The notes: generated by a model from the sequence alone, not told the origin. 64,000 nucleotides of DNA from Muriicola sp. Z0-33 (GCF_026126425.1 NZ_JAFMPW010000003.1:1-64000), one strand, 5' to 3'; counted from the stretch's first letter, positions 1 to 8,613 are shown. Translations and numbers: made by a program.

Positions 1-410
1 CTAGAAAAAAACAGTCCAGGGAAAATCATTTAACTTCGTGAAAGCACTCTCTTAAATTTTAACCCAAAAAGTTCAGATTTATTTGACGACATACAGATAG
101 AGGAAACCCTAGACTCTCTTAAATTACTTTAAAATGACACCTGTCAAGATTTACAATTGAGATGGCTATTTCTTGAGATTCAATTGTTATTGCCTTTTAG
201 CATTAAGTATGAGTTATTACAAAATCAAGAATGATGAAACACTGATTAATTTTTATTATTGGAATTATTTATTAATTTCATTCATATTTAAAGACAAGAT
301 TTGAGTTGATTTGGCTTAAAAATTGCAATTAGGTGTATAATTTTAAATTAGTAAGGTAAAATATTGAAAGTCAAAGTGATATGGTTTCTGCTTTAGGACT
401 GTCATCCCGA

Positions 411-455
411 CCAAGCAGAAAAGTGATTTGTGAAAGCAAATCACTTTTTTATTTC
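411..455. repeat. Hairpin repeat, AAAA/TTTT flanked
   Basis: The 8-bp stem GTGATTTG (423-430) pairs with CAAATCAC (437-444), with A-run before and T-run after, so it could terminate transcription in either direction. The same leader (CCAAGCAGAAAA) and the same stem with a different loop recur at 23667-23710. It opens the repeat array that continues to 817. Confidence 0.75.
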
Positions 456-505
456 CGGAATCGAAACAAACGAAGTTTGATTGAGATAAAGGGAATAAAA
501 AAGAA

Positions 506-570
506 GCTACGCCCTTGGGCGTAGCACTTTTCTATTTGCAGTGAGGGTTCATTAGGATTCTCCAAATCCC
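506..570. repeat. Hairpin plus conserved tail, copy 1
   Basis: A perfect 9-bp inverted repeat (GCTACGCCC at 506-514 with GGGCGTAGC at 517-525) is followed by a TCTATTT spacer and the conserved tail GAGGGTTCATTAGGAT at 543-558. The tail ends in a small AGGAT...ATCC inverted repeat (to 570). The tail recurs at 651, 741, 9597 and 23716. Confidence 0.7.
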
Positions 571-607
571 TTTTTAAGTTGCCGTATGGCGTCATTAGTA
601 AAATGTA

Positions 608-691
608 GAAGGCGCAGCCATTCAGGCTTTCTATTTCCAGCGGAAAATGTAATTAGGATTCTGTAAATCCTGCGCTATTGCTCTGTAGCGC
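608..691. repeat. Hairpin plus tail, copy 2
   Basis: An imperfect inverted repeat at 608-633 is followed by the CTATTTCCAG spacer and a tail variant (ATTAGGATTC to AAATCC, 652-670). A perfect hairpin GCGCTA (672-677) with TAGCGC (686-691) follows directly. The stretch CAGCGGAAAATGTAATTAG (638-656) reappears with one change at 11424-11442. Confidence 0.6.
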
Positions 692-704
692 CATGAATAA
701 AAAA

Positions 705-769
705 GAGTGAAGGCACCAGCCCTTACTTTTCATTTACCAGGAGGGTTCATTAGGATGCTATAAATCCTG
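705..769. repeat. Hairpin plus tail, copy 3
   Basis: A loose inverted repeat (AGTGAAGG near 706 with CCTTACTT near 721) leads into CATTTACCAG and a full tail copy GAGGGTTCATTAGGAT at 741-756, ending AAATCCT at 762-768. Same arrangement as the two units upstream. Confidence 0.6.
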
Positions 770-799
770 ACATAAATCATTTGCCAAAGACACTGAATT

Positions 800-817
800 G
801 CATAGTAAAGACTATGC
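800..817. other. Perfect hairpin after TonB receptor stop
   Basis: GCATAGT (800-806) pairs with ACTATGC (811-817) around an AAAG loop. It lies 17 bases beyond the minus-strand TonB receptor stop codon and could stabilise or end that transcript, but no U-run follows on that strand, so terminator function is unproven. Confidence 0.45.
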
Positions 818-833
818 GAATCTACCCTCAAAT

Positions 834-3347
834 TCAGTTGAAAATCAACTTTAAACTTGCATTTGGAGTAATCCCCAAAGATTCCTGCAAAATTTGCTGC
901 GCTTCGTTTTGTGGGTTTACCCTGAAAAAAGTATTTATTGGATTTTCGCGATTGAGCAGATTCCAAATGGATATTCCGGTCCTCAGGGTGGTCTTTTTTC
1001 CGATATTGGTTGTGTAGATGACTGAGAAATCCAAACGCAAATAATCTTCCAGTTCGTCCGAATTGGCCTCATCATAATTGATATCACCGTCCACAATGTC
1101 ATTGCCTATAGCAGTTGGGGTAAATGGCTTTCCCGTTCTCCAATTGGCGCCGACCGCAAGGTTTACCTTTGAAGTGGAGAAAGTAATGCCTGAGGATAAA
1201 GAATGGGAAATGTCAAAATTGCTTCGAAACTCAGTTTCGGACAGTTCCTCAAAATTGTAGGTGCCATTTAAATATCCATAACTCAACCACAGGTTCCATT
1301 TTAGCAGTTGTTTTCGTAAGAGAAAATCAAGGCCAAAAGCATCATATTTTCCCGAAGTCCTGGCAAACTCAAAGCTGTCTAAAAAACCCTGGCTTTGTGT
1401 GGTAATACCTTCTACTTCTTTGAAAAAACCTACGGCATTGATCAGCCAACTAGATTTTTGAAAACTAATGCCCATAGAGCCCTGTTTACTTTGAATAACA
1501 GGGATATCCATATCGTCGGAAAGCTGCCAACGCCTCTTTTCAATGCCGAGAAAATCATTTTGAAAATTCACAATCTGCGAGGTATTTTGATGCTTGAACT
1601 CCCCTAGCACCTCCAAATTAAAGTTGCCTAAAAAGCGTTGGTTAAAGCTCAATCGAGGCTCCCAAAGCTGCCTCCTGAACTTTCCCAAGTAGTTAAAGCG
1701 TACACCTCCGTTTAAAGATGTATTTCCATCTGAAGTTGACCAATCAACCTCCGAGAAAATTCCATGCGTTCTGAGTACTTCGCCCTCCAAGCGTCTAAAA
1801 ATAGGGTCGTCAACATCATCGAGATTGGTGATCTTGGTTTCCACAAAGTGATAGCCATTTCGCAAAACAAAATTCTCATATAATTCATTATGGGCTACAA
1901 AACGGGCAGCTGTTTCAGAAACGATATTCTCCTGTAAAAATCGTTGATCCTCCAAAACGTTGGCATTTATAGCCCTTAACTTATAGTCAGTTTCATAAAC
2001 ATCTATTTCCGTCTCAAAACTGTCGTTCCATTTTCGTTTGTAATAGATGCCCCCGGCAATACTAGTCTGATCTAGACTACTTGCACGTACCTCTTCATCA
2101 TTTGCGATAAAAGCACTTTCGTTGAAAACTACTTCGTCGGCGGTATGTATAAAATTCAATCTTAAAAAATCCTTATCGCCAGGCCTGTACAAAAACCGAA
2201 GTGAAACATCATAAAAATCAAATTCGATATCGGAGTTAGTGACCAAAGCATCATTGGATTCAATCTCGGTGTCTTGCGCAATTCGGTCAAAGTATTCTGA
2301 ATAGGTAGGCGTCTCAAAAAAATCACTGATGGCCTTTCTTGCCCCTACCTGAACCGATGCATTTTCTCCTATAGGTGCATCTATGAAGCCATTCGCATCG
2401 ATAAGATTGACACCAAGACTGCCCTGGAAACCTGGGTTGATGTTTTTGTCGGTGCTCATGGCAATAGTTCCTGAAACCCCATCCGTGAATGCTGCAGATG
2501 TGCCATTTTTCTGTAAGGCCACTTTTTGTGTTATTTGCGGATTGTACATAGAAATCAATCCGAAGAAATGACCAGATTGGTACATTTTGATATTATCCCA
2601 AAGAATCAGGTTTTGGTCGTTGCTTCCTCCTCTAATATTGATGTTCGAAACCGTTTCATCAATACTGGTTATCCCTGGCAATGCCTGAACAGACTGCAAT
2701 ACGTCCTCTTCGACCAGTCCGGGTAATATGGAAAATTGGTCAAAATCCAATTGAAAGGCACCGTTATCCAATTTATGCATACCCCGAATTAAATAATGTG
2801 ACAGTATTATTTCTGGTAGTTTTTGCTGTTCAAATATCATATGGATGACCCCACAATTGGCAGTATTGAAAAGCCGTGCTTCACTGCGTATTGTCCTATG
2901 TCCAATGTGCCTGATAAGTACTATATGGGAAGCATCATCTATTGATAATTCAAAAAATCCTTCTTCATTAGTGATGGTACCTTTGCCATTGTACTGAATT
3001 GTAGTATAAGACAGTGGTTCATTGGTATCCTTATCCCTAATATAGCCGCAAAGCACTGTTGATTTAGCCTTAATGGTAATAACACCATCAGAGAGAAAGA
3101 TAAAATTAAGTCCAGTGCTTTCCTTCAGAGAGTCGATTATACCCTGCAAACTGACAGCATCGTCGGGAGTTTTGACCGCGATGTCCTCAATCAAATTTGA
3201 TGCATAATTGAACCTTACCTCAAATCGGTCTTGAAGTTGGTTCAAAATCTCTGTCAACGGTTTATTTTCATTTGTCTCCTGGGCTGTAGACGGCATACAG
3301 TTCAGTATCGCTAAGAGATAAAAAAAACAAGATAGCTTATTTCTCAC
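834..3347 (-). CDS. TonB-dependent receptor with STN domain
   Basis: Outer-membrane TonB-dependent receptor of the FecA-like signalling type. After a signal peptide comes a secretin/TonB short N-terminal (STN) domain, which in this family passes substrate-binding information to a FecR protein. A carboxypeptidase-regulatory-like domain, a plug with the motif NINIRGGSNDQN and a beta-barrel ending in LKLIFN follow. The frame is open back to an ATG at 3386, but a GTG at 3347 places a typical signal peptide (RNKLSCFFYLLAIL) at the very start and overlaps the FecR stop by only 11 bases, so I prefer it. It is the last gene of a sigma-FecR-receptor operon. No SusD partner is present, so the substrate cannot be inferred. 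Confidence 0.9.
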   Translation of the reverse strand: MRNKLSCFFYLLAILNCMPSTAQETNENKPLTEILNQLQDRFEVRFNYASNLIEDIAVKTPDDAVSLQGIIDSLKESTGLNFIFLSDGVITIKAKSTVLCGYIRDKDTNEPLSYTTIQYNGKGTITNEEGFFELSIDDASHIVLIRHIGHRTIRSEARLFNTANCGVIHMIFEQQKLPEIILSHYLIRGMHKLDNGAFQLDFDQFSILPGLVEEDVLQSVQALPGITSIDETVSNINIRGGSNDQNLILWDNIKMYQSGHFFGLISMYNPQITQKVALQKNGTSAAFTDGVSGTIAMSTDKNINPGFQGSLGVNLIDANGFIDAPIGENASVQVGARKAISDFFETPTYSEYFDRIAQDTEIESNDALVTNSDIEFDFYDVSLRFLYRPGDKDFLRLNFIHTADEVVFNESAFIANDEEVRASSLDQTSIAGGIYYKRKWNDSFETEIDVYETDYKLRAINANVLEDQRFLQENIVSETAARFVAHNELYENFVLRNGYHFVETKITNLDDVDDPIFRRLEGEVLRTHGIFSEVDWSTSDGNTSLNGGVRFNYLGKFRRQLWEPRLSFNQRFLGNFNLEVLGEFKHQNTSQIVNFQNDFLGIEKRRWQLSDDMDIPVIQSKQGSMGISFQKSSWLINAVGFFKEVEGITTQSQGFLDSFEFARTSGKYDAFGLDFLLRKQLLKWNLWLSYGYLNGTYNFEELSETEFRSNFDISHSLSSGITFSTSKVNLAVGANWRTGKPFTPTAIGNDIVDGDINYDEANSDELEDYLRLDFSVIYTTNIGKKTTLRTGISIWNLLNRENPINTFFRVNPQNEAQQILQESLGITPNASLKLIFN

Positions 3348-4248
3348 GTGGCTTGACCCTGACTTTATCGGTTTGCAAAATAACATAGTCCAAATCTAAA
3401 GGGACTGTTATCGATTTCAGGGCGTTATCCAAGTTGTCATGTACAAAACCGCCAGTAAATAGGCGTTTTTCATCTATATGCTCCAAAGTGACAGTCACCC
3501 CATACTGTCTTTCCAATTCTGAAAATACCTGAGATATGGCCACTCTTTGGAAATCACTGATATTTTTGGTCCATTGGGGTACAGAATAGGTGTTTTTACT
3601 TTGTTCAACAACCCCGTTGTACCATCGTACATTATCGCCCTGATTGAGTACAGATTCATATTCTTCTAAAGTGACCCTTACTGTACCTTCAAAACATTTT
3701 ACTTCGAAAAAATTCTCCCTCTGCTTTACATTGAACTCCGTACCCAATACTGTAACCTCTCCCTGTGGTGTACTAACCACAAATTGTTTTCCCTTGGCGA
3801 CATCAAAAAAAGCCTCCCCTTCCAATTTGATTTTCCTCTCTTTGTTCCAATTCTTCTCATTGTAGGCAATTTCAGATAGCGCATTTACCGAAACAGAAGA
3901 CTCATCCGGCAGGTTGATCGTTACCTTTTCACCAAATTGGGTCTCAACATGGGTAAGGTTCTCATAAAAAAAGAAATAATACATAGCGAACCCCACTATA
4001 AAAATACTTGCAATTCGCATAAGTGGCCTTACCCAATATAATTTTCTAACTGGGGCCTTTTGGATATCAAGAACTTTCTTAAAGTCGCTATATGTTTTGG
4101 CCTTGGAGAATTGTGATGCACGGAAATTTTTGGCATCATCTGCAATGCCCTTTAAGAATGAAACATCCTCCAGGGCTTCAAATGCCTTTTGCTCCTCTGG
4201 AGTGAGTTCCTCAGTAAGCCATTTTTGTATCAAGTAATCCTTGTTCAT
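3337..4248 (-). CDS. FecR-family anti-sigma factor
   Basis: Inner-membrane anti-sigma factor expected to hold the sigma factor encoded just upstream and respond to the STN domain of the receptor downstream. The N-terminal cytoplasmic part (KWLTEELTPEEQ) matches the family. One membrane helix (RIASIFIVGFAMYYFFFY) is followed by a periplasmic FecR domain and a C-terminal DUF4974-type domain that resembles an STN partner domain. An in-frame ATG lies at 4260, but GGAG six bases before the ATG at 4248 and the family-typical start MNKDYLIQ favour 4248. The 3' end overlaps the receptor gene. Confidence 0.92.
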   Translation of the reverse strand: MNKDYLIQKWLTEELTPEEQKAFEALEDVSFLKGIADDAKNFRASQFSKAKTYSDFKKVLDIQKAPVRKLYWVRPLMRIASIFIVGFAMYYFFFYENLTHVETQFGEKVTINLPDESSVSVNALSEIAYNEKNWNKERKIKLEGEAFFDVAKGKQFVVSTPQGEVTVLGTEFNVKQRENFFEVKCFEGTVRVTLEEYESVLNQGDNVRWYNGVVEQSKNTYSVPQWTKNISDFQRVAISQVFSELERQYGVTVTLEHIDEKRLFTGGFVHDNLDNALKSITVPLDLDYVILQTDKVRVKPREK

Positions 4249-4295
4249 ACGCATCTCCATTTAATATACAACAACCTGAATGCCTTTTTTCCTGA

Positions 4296-4841
4296 TTATT
4301 TTATGTTAAATCCTTCCAATTCGGCTTTCAACACCTTAAAAGCCGAATAAATCCTGTATTCCACAACCTTTCGGGTGACTCCCAATATTTGTGCTATTTC
4401 TTCGTGCCTTTTCCCTTCGGCTTTGTTAAGTAAAAAGGCAATTCTCTGTTCTTCGGTCAAGGATGCGAGTACTTCCTGGTATTTTTTAAAATATTCTTGT
4501 TTTTCCAAAAGAAACTCAGGAGATTCACTGGTCGGTGTTTTAGGGTTTTCATGTTGATATTTTAACACCACTTTTTGATGTTTTACCTCGTTAAGCATCA
4601 AGTTATTAGCAACGGTATACAAATACGACTTTGCTTTCCCTGGCGTAATATTTTTGCAATTCTCCCACAGTTTAATAAATGCCTCTTGTACTTTATCACT
4701 TGGAGAAAGTTTTCCGCCATACTTATAATAAAGGAAATCATGGAGGTCATTCGCCAATCTTTCATAAAGACCTTTAAATATGGAATCCTGGCATATATTC
4801 TTGTGTAAATCCTTTTTCAAACTGCTTTGTTGGTTATGCAT
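4296..4841 (-). CDS. ECF-type RNA polymerase sigma factor (FecI-like)
   Basis: Group IV (ECF) sigma factor of 181 residues, the usual size. Region 2 covers roughly residues 24-90 (DLHDFLYYKYGG, then QEAFIKLWENC). Region 4 covers about 120-172, with a helix-turn-helix EEIAQILGVTRKVVEYRI. It is the first gene of the sigma-FecR-TonB operon and diverges from the acidic lipoprotein gene at 4938 across a 96-base gap holding a GGAATTTTT element. The same element stands before the lipoprotein at 8614, which suggests both are targets of this or a related sigma factor. That link is inference. Confidence 0.93.
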   Translation of the reverse strand: MHNQQSSLKKDLHKNICQDSIFKGLYERLANDLHDFLYYKYGGKLSPSDKVQEAFIKLWENCKNITPGKAKSYLYTVANNLMLNEVKHQKVVLKYQHENPKTPTSESPEFLLEKQEYFKKYQEVLASLTEEQRIAFLLNKAEGKRHEEIAQILGVTRKVVEYRIYSAFKVLKAELEGFNIK

Positions 4842-4872
4842 TAAAAGTATAAAATTTAAATTCTTCTATTTC

Positions 4873-4920
4873 TTTCAGGAATTTTTAAGATTAGATTGTT
4901 CTATTACTGAACGTAGAAAT
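4873..4920 (+). promoter_or_regulatory. ECF-type promoter element, copy 1
   Basis: TTTCAGGAATTTTTA is identical to bases 8524-8538; GATT, ATTGTT and TAT blocks then follow in the same order. GGAA at the -35 position is typical of ECF sigma promoters. It points toward the lipoprotein operon starting at 4938 and lies beside the ECF sigma gene. Confidence 0.65.
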
Positions 4921-4937
4921 CATAAAATAGTTATGCT

Positions 4938-6380
4938 ATGAAAAGAACCTTAAAACAATTTGGCTTGTTTATCTTCTTCATAACCCTGACGTTTGTTTCT
5001 TGTCGAGAGGAAGAATCAGTTTTCATTGAGGGTCCACAGGAAGAAAGCCTTGAGGCTAACTCTAATGTTGCGATACTTTTACAGCATACAGCAACAAAAG
5101 ATGGTTCAAATGATAATATCATTGACAATGCCAATTGCATTACAATTGAACTGCCGGTGACTGTGCAAGTGGGTGGAGTTGAAATCATAATAGACAGTCC
5201 TGAAGATCTTGAAACCATTGAGGACATTTTTGATGAATTCGACGATGACGAAGACGTACTTGATATCATTTTCCCTATCACCGTTGTGCTGCCTGACTTT
5301 ACTCAATTGGTCATCAATAATTTGGACGCGCTAGATGACGTAACTGATGACTGCGTCGGAGAAAATGAATTTGATGATGATATAGAGTGTGCGGATATTA
5401 AGTATCCCATAACAGCTTCGGTATTTAACTCAAATAATGAAGTAATTGATACCATTACCTTATCTAATGACCAGGAGCTTTACGAGTTTATTGAAGAATT
5501 AGATGAGGATGATATTGTAAATGTAAACTTTCCCATCACTGTAATCTTATCTGACGGAACCGAAATTCTGGCTTCAAATCTTGATGAACTCGAGGATGTT
5601 CTTGACAATGCCAGAGATGACTGTGATGAAGATGATGATTACGATTTCAATGATGATGATTGTGACGGTTGTACCACAGATCAACTTTCAGAGGTTCTGG
5701 TGGGCTGTACAGATTGGCGTGTGGATAAATTGGAGCGTAACGACCAAGATTTAGAAGATCTATATACAGCATACCGTTTCAATTTTGCCAGTGATGGTAC
5801 TTTGACAGCCGATTCAAATTCCGAATCATTTTCAGGTACCTGGGAGACCAATGGTGCTGGTAACAATATCGCCGTGGTGATCAATATTCCCAATTTGAAC
5901 AATTTTAATGCCAATTGGAACTTACATGAAATTAAGCAGGGTGGTAGTGAAAGTGACGTAGACCTGAGGATAGGCGATGATCGATTGAGGTTCAGGAGCA
6001 ATTGTTCGGATACTGGCGATGGAAACAATGGAGGCGATGGCAACGGAGGTTCAGACCTTAGTACTATTTTGTTAAATGGACTTTGGGCCGTCTCAAACTA
6101 TCTCGATGATGGTGTTGATGAAACCAACAATTACAACGGCTTCACTTTCAATTTTGCTACAGATGGATCAGTAATTGCTGATAATGGAAGTACAACCAAT
6201 GGTACCTGGTCTGTACAAAATGGTGACGACAGCCTGTTTTTAGACTTTGGCGCCGTTATTCCGCTGGACGAATTCAATGATGATTGGGATGTCATTTCAG
6301 TCTCCGATACCCAAGTAGAACTTCGCGATGTCAGTGGTGGTGATGGAAGTACCGATGACTTAATTTTTACGAAACAATAA
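4938..6380 (+). CDS. Acidic multidomain lipoprotein
   Basis: Exported lipoprotein of 480 residues with a lipobox (TFVSC, Cys22). I do not recognise a named family. It has two copies of a roughly 70-residue module with core IxxPITVxL and an acidic link (about 45-115 and 125-200). Two lipocalin-like modules follow: domain A (about 255-355, starting CTDWRVDKLERND) and domain B (about 375-480, starting LNGLWAVSNYLDD). Both share W...YxxFxFNFAxDG...GTW. Asp/Glu-rich linkers suggest divalent cation binding or an extended surface protein, which is inference. Twenty-one bases downstream lies a paralogue in which domain A is nested inside domain B. Both diverge from the ECF sigma-FecR-TonB operon. Confidence 0.85.
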   Translation: MKRTLKQFGLFIFFITLTFVSCREEESVFIEGPQEESLEANSNVAILLQHTATKDGSNDNIIDNANCITIELPVTVQVGGVEIIIDSPEDLETIEDIFDEFDDDEDVLDIIFPITVVLPDFTQLVINNLDALDDVTDDCVGENEFDDDIECADIKYPITASVFNSNNEVIDTITLSNDQELYEFIEELDEDDIVNVNFPITVILSDGTEILASNLDELEDVLDNARDDCDEDDDYDFNDDDCDGCTTDQLSEVLVGCTDWRVDKLERNDQDLEDLYTAYRFNFASDGTLTADSNSESFSGTWETNGAGNNIAVVINIPNLNNFNANWNLHEIKQGGSESDVDLRIGDDRLRFRSNCSDTGDGNNGGDGNGGSDLSTILLNGLWAVSNYLDDGVDETNNYNGFTFNFATDGSVIADNGSTTNGTWSVQNGDDSLFLDFGAVIPLDEFNDDWDVISVSDTQVELRDVSGGDGSTDDLIFTKQ

Positions 6381-6401
6381 CCCAAATAAATATTTATTAC
6401 T

Positions 6402-7292
6402 ATGAAAAAGAACATTTTTAAACTAACGTTTGCTTCACTGATACTATTGGTAACAGCCTGTACCACAGATAGTGAGAGTGATGAAATACCCAATTTAGTG
6501 CAATTACAGGCCGATGTCGAGGAAATCACAAATACGGCTGTGATTGGCCCTTGGATCATTACAAATTTTGTGGATTCGGGTAAAAACGAGACCGCAGATT
6601 TTGAAGGTTATGGTTTCAATTTTAACCAGGACGGAAGTTTGGTAGCGGATAATGGTAACATGACCGTAACAGGTACTTGGTCTGTAACTATTGATGATGA
6701 CTCCAATGAAAATTCGGATGATGATAGTCCCAGTAATGATGATAGTGTTGACGATTGTAACAGCTGTACGCCAGAACAACTTACCGAGGTGCTAACGGCC
6801 TGTGAGAATTGGTTTGTAGATAAATTGGAGCGAAACGACAATGATTTAGAAAATAATTTTACGGGTTACGCCTTCAACTTTACTGCAGATGGCACCGTTA
6901 ATGTCACCACTGCCACCGATAATTTCTCGGGAACCTGGGAAGCTTCGGGTTTGGGTAATGGTATTCAGGTAGTAATCATTATACCCGACTTACCGGAATT
7001 AGAAGATACATGGACGTTGCATGAAATTGAACTGTATAACGGAGAGTCCAATGTCGATTTGAGAATTAACAATGAAGATCGTTTGCGATTTAGAAATGGA
7101 TGTACCCTGGGTAATTTTGAAGAGGGCCACTCTACCGGAGAAATCGATTTCAATATATTCTTTGCCTCACCTGAAGATTTTAGTGAACTTACAGAAGATT
7201 GGAATATTATTTCTTATTCTCCCAATAAAATTGAACTGATACATGAAAGCGGCGGAAACGGCGGTACGGATTTATTGACTTTTGAAAAGTAA
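6402..7292 (+). CDS. Lipoprotein with nested lipocalin-like domains
   Basis: Lipoprotein of 296 residues (lipobox VTAC, Cys20), paralogous to its upstream neighbour. The N-terminal half of domain B (IGPWIITNFVDSG to GTWSV, about 48-93) breaks off into an acidic linker. A complete domain A (CENWFVDKLERND to RFRNGC, about 129-230) is inserted next. The C-terminal half of domain B then resumes (SELTEDWNIISYSPNKIEL to the end). In the neighbour the same two domains lie side by side. The function is unknown; location beside a sigma-FecR-TonB module suggests a surface or periplasmic partner of that receptor. Confidence 0.85.
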   Translation: MKKNIFKLTFASLILLVTACTTDSESDEIPNLVQLQADVEEITNTAVIGPWIITNFVDSGKNETADFEGYGFNFNQDGSLVADNGNMTVTGTWSVTIDDDSNENSDDDSPSNDDSVDDCNSCTPEQLTEVLTACENWFVDKLERNDNDLENNFTGYAFNFTADGTVNVTTATDNFSGTWEASGLGNGIQVVIIIPDLPELEDTWTLHEIELYNGESNVDLRINNEDRLRFRNGCTLGNFEEGHSTGEIDFNIFFASPEDFSELTEDWNIISYSPNKIELIHESGGNGGTDLLTFEK

Positions 7293-7370
7293 GGAAGCCC
7301 CCTCTATATATAGCCCCCAGAACCTTTCTGGATCAATGGCCCCGGCTATGAAAAAGAAAGGTCTGATGAA

Positions 7371-7399
7371 CTGCCCTGAGATTTACTTAGGGCAGTTTT
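7371..7399 (+). terminator. Rho-independent terminator
   Basis: CTGCCCT at 7371-7377 pairs with AGGGCAG at 7389-7395, followed by TTTTATTT. It closes the two-lipoprotein operon about 80 bases past its stop. Confidence 0.8.
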
Positions 7400-7444
7400 A
7401 TTTATATTTATCTACACTGAAAAGTAAGTACTTAGAACGTTGCA

Positions 7445-8062
7445 ATGAATAAAGCTGATAAATATTCATCTACATACCACCCCCTGTTTAAAAAAATTGC
7501 TAAGGTTGGCACCTTGAAAGAGCTTCCCCAAGGCACCGAAATTCTGCGTGAAGGTCAGTTTGTAAAGGTAATTCCACTAGTCAGGAAAGGGCTGATAAAG
7601 GTATATACGCGATACGAGGACCGGGAACTTTTGCTCTATTATATTCAGCCAGACCAAAGTTGTATCATGTCTTTCTCAGCCGGCATAAATAACGAGCCAA
7701 GTCAGGTTTATGCGGTTACCGAGGAAGATACCGAAGTGCTGCTTCTTCCAGTTGGCGAACTATATGGGCTGACCATTGCCAATCCGGATATCAACAGCTT
7801 TTTCTTCGAACAGTATAAGGGCCGATACGCTGAGCTTTTAGATACCATTCAACACATCCTTTTCGATAAAATTGATGAACGCTTATATCAACATCTCAAG
7901 GAAAAGGCTTCCTTAAAAAGAGAAAATCCCCTCCGAATGTCACATCAGCAAATTGCCGACGAACTCGGTACGGTCCGTGAAGTGATAAGTCGGGCACTTA
8001 AAAAATTAGAAGGTGCAGGCCTGGTGAAACAACTGGGCAATAAAATTCAGGTTTGCAAGTAG
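7445..8062 (+). CDS. Crp/Fnr-family transcription regulator
   Basis: Cytoplasmic DNA-binding regulator of 205 residues. A cyclic-nucleotide-binding-type beta barrel occupies about 15-125, followed by the dimer helix and a Crp-type winged helix (about 155-202; SHQQIADELGTVREVISRAL). The recognition helix has Arg178, Glu179, Ser182 and Arg183. Glu, Ser and Arg match the FNR contacts, and Arg178 matches the extra CRP contact. No N-terminal cysteine cluster is present, so it is not a canonical oxygen-sensing FNR. An FNR-like palindrome with a spaced -7 box starts one base after its stop codon and reads toward the DUF2892 gene. It is one of two candidate regulators of the TGAYNNNNRTCA sites. Confidence 0.92.
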   Translation: MNKADKYSSTYHPLFKKIAKVGTLKELPQGTEILREGQFVKVIPLVRKGLIKVYTRYEDRELLLYYIQPDQSCIMSFSAGINNEPSQVYAVTEEDTEVLLLPVGELYGLTIANPDINSFFFEQYKGRYAELLDTIQHILFDKIDERLYQHLKEKASLKRENPLRMSHQQIADELGTVREVISRALKKLEGAGLVKQLGNKIQVCK

Positions 8063-8105
8063 TGACTTTAGTCACTGCATAATCCAATTTGCTGATTTAT
8101 TTTTG
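8063..8105 (+). promoter_or_regulatory. FNR-like site TGACTTTAGTCA with -7 box
   Basis: The palindrome at 8063-8074 is followed, after 23 bases, by TATTTTTG at 8098-8105, an exact TAnnTTTG flavobacterial -7 box. The predicted transcript reads into the DUF2892 gene at 8230 with a leader of about 115 bases. Identical geometry recurs at eleven other sites. Confidence 0.75.
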
Positions 8106-8229
8106 ATCTAAAGATTACAAGTTATTGCAAAGAAAAGAACATACCGCTTTTCGTTTGCCTTATCTGTAGCGCTTCAATAAATGGAATTGTTTTGATTATT
8201 TAATTATTGTTCAACTAAAACTTAGTACG

Positions 8230-8439
8230 ATGAAAAAAAATATGGGATCAGCTGACCGAATTATCCGATTTGTAATCGCAGCAATTATTGGGATACTTTA
8301 TTACACTGGGACCATCAGTGGTACTTTGGGGATAGTACTACTTGTATTGGCCGGAATATTTATACTAACCAGCTTTGTTAGTTTTTGTCCTCTTTATGCC
8401 CCTTTTGGCATAAGTACATGCGCTGTAAAGCAGAATTAA
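8230..8439 (+). CDS. DUF2892-family small membrane protein
   Basis: Sixty-nine-residue inner-membrane protein. The start (MGSADRIIRFVIAAIIG) and two hydrophobic helices, followed by a CPLYAPFGIST tail, match the DUF2892/YgaP-type membrane domain family, whose role is not established. Cys56 and Cys65 flank the tail. It follows the Crp/Fnr gene and has its own FNR-like promoter at 8063-8105, suggesting induction together with the stress island. A strong terminator follows. Confidence 0.88.
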   Translation: MKKNMGSADRIIRFVIAAIIGILYYTGTISGTLGIVLLVLAGIFILTSFVSFCPLYAPFGISTCAVKQN

Positions 8440-8463
8440 CCATTAACTTCTTAATTGGATGCT

Positions 8464-8492
8464 AAGGGAGCGGCAAATCGCTCCCTTTTTTC
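8464..8492 (+). terminator. Rho-independent terminator
   Basis: GGGAGCG (8466-8472) pairs perfectly with CGCTCCC (8479-8485), followed by a run of Ts. It ends the DUF2892 transcript. Confidence 0.9.
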
Positions 8493-8523
8493 TTTCATGC
8501 TCCTTGTCGAATAAAATAGATTT

Positions 8524-8565
8524 TTTCAGGAATTTTTAGATTTCAATTGTTTTATAAACGAAATC
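8524..8565 (+). promoter_or_regulatory. ECF-type promoter element, copy 2
   Basis: TTTCAGGAATTTTTA at 8524-8538 is identical to 4873-4887, and GATT, ATTGTT, TAT and GAA follow in the same order. It lies 85 bases before the lipoprotein start at 8614. The long match in otherwise unrelated sequence argues for a shared promoter. Confidence 0.65.
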
Positions 8566-8613
8566 CAATAAAAAAAACGTTTAAATATTATTTAGTAACC
8601 AAATCTTATAGTT

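Larger units (their letters stand above)
1..833. other. Intergenic region with repeat array
   Basis: No convincing complete gene is visible. Bases 1-132 contain a weak trace of coding sequence on the plus strand: frame 1 is open from 34 to a TAA at 130-132, but a TAA at 31-33 interrupts it, so at most it is the eroded end of a gene outside the window. Bases 133-400 are AT-rich and featureless. Bases 411-817 hold a chain of short hairpins and copies of a conserved tail, listed separately. The TonB receptor gene ends at 834 on the minus strand. Confidence 0.7.

Noticed and set aside
1-132. Possible 3' end of a plus-strand gene in frame 1 with an internal TAA
   Set aside because: Only 32 open codons after the stop and no upstream sequence; composition alone cannot separate it from chance.
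543-570. GGTTC in the conserved tail as a tRNA T-arm
   Set aside because: No acceptor stem, D-arm or anticodon arm fits around any of the copies.
411-817. Integron attC array
   Set aside because: No GTTRRRY/RYYYAAC core sites and no cassette genes or integrase nearby.
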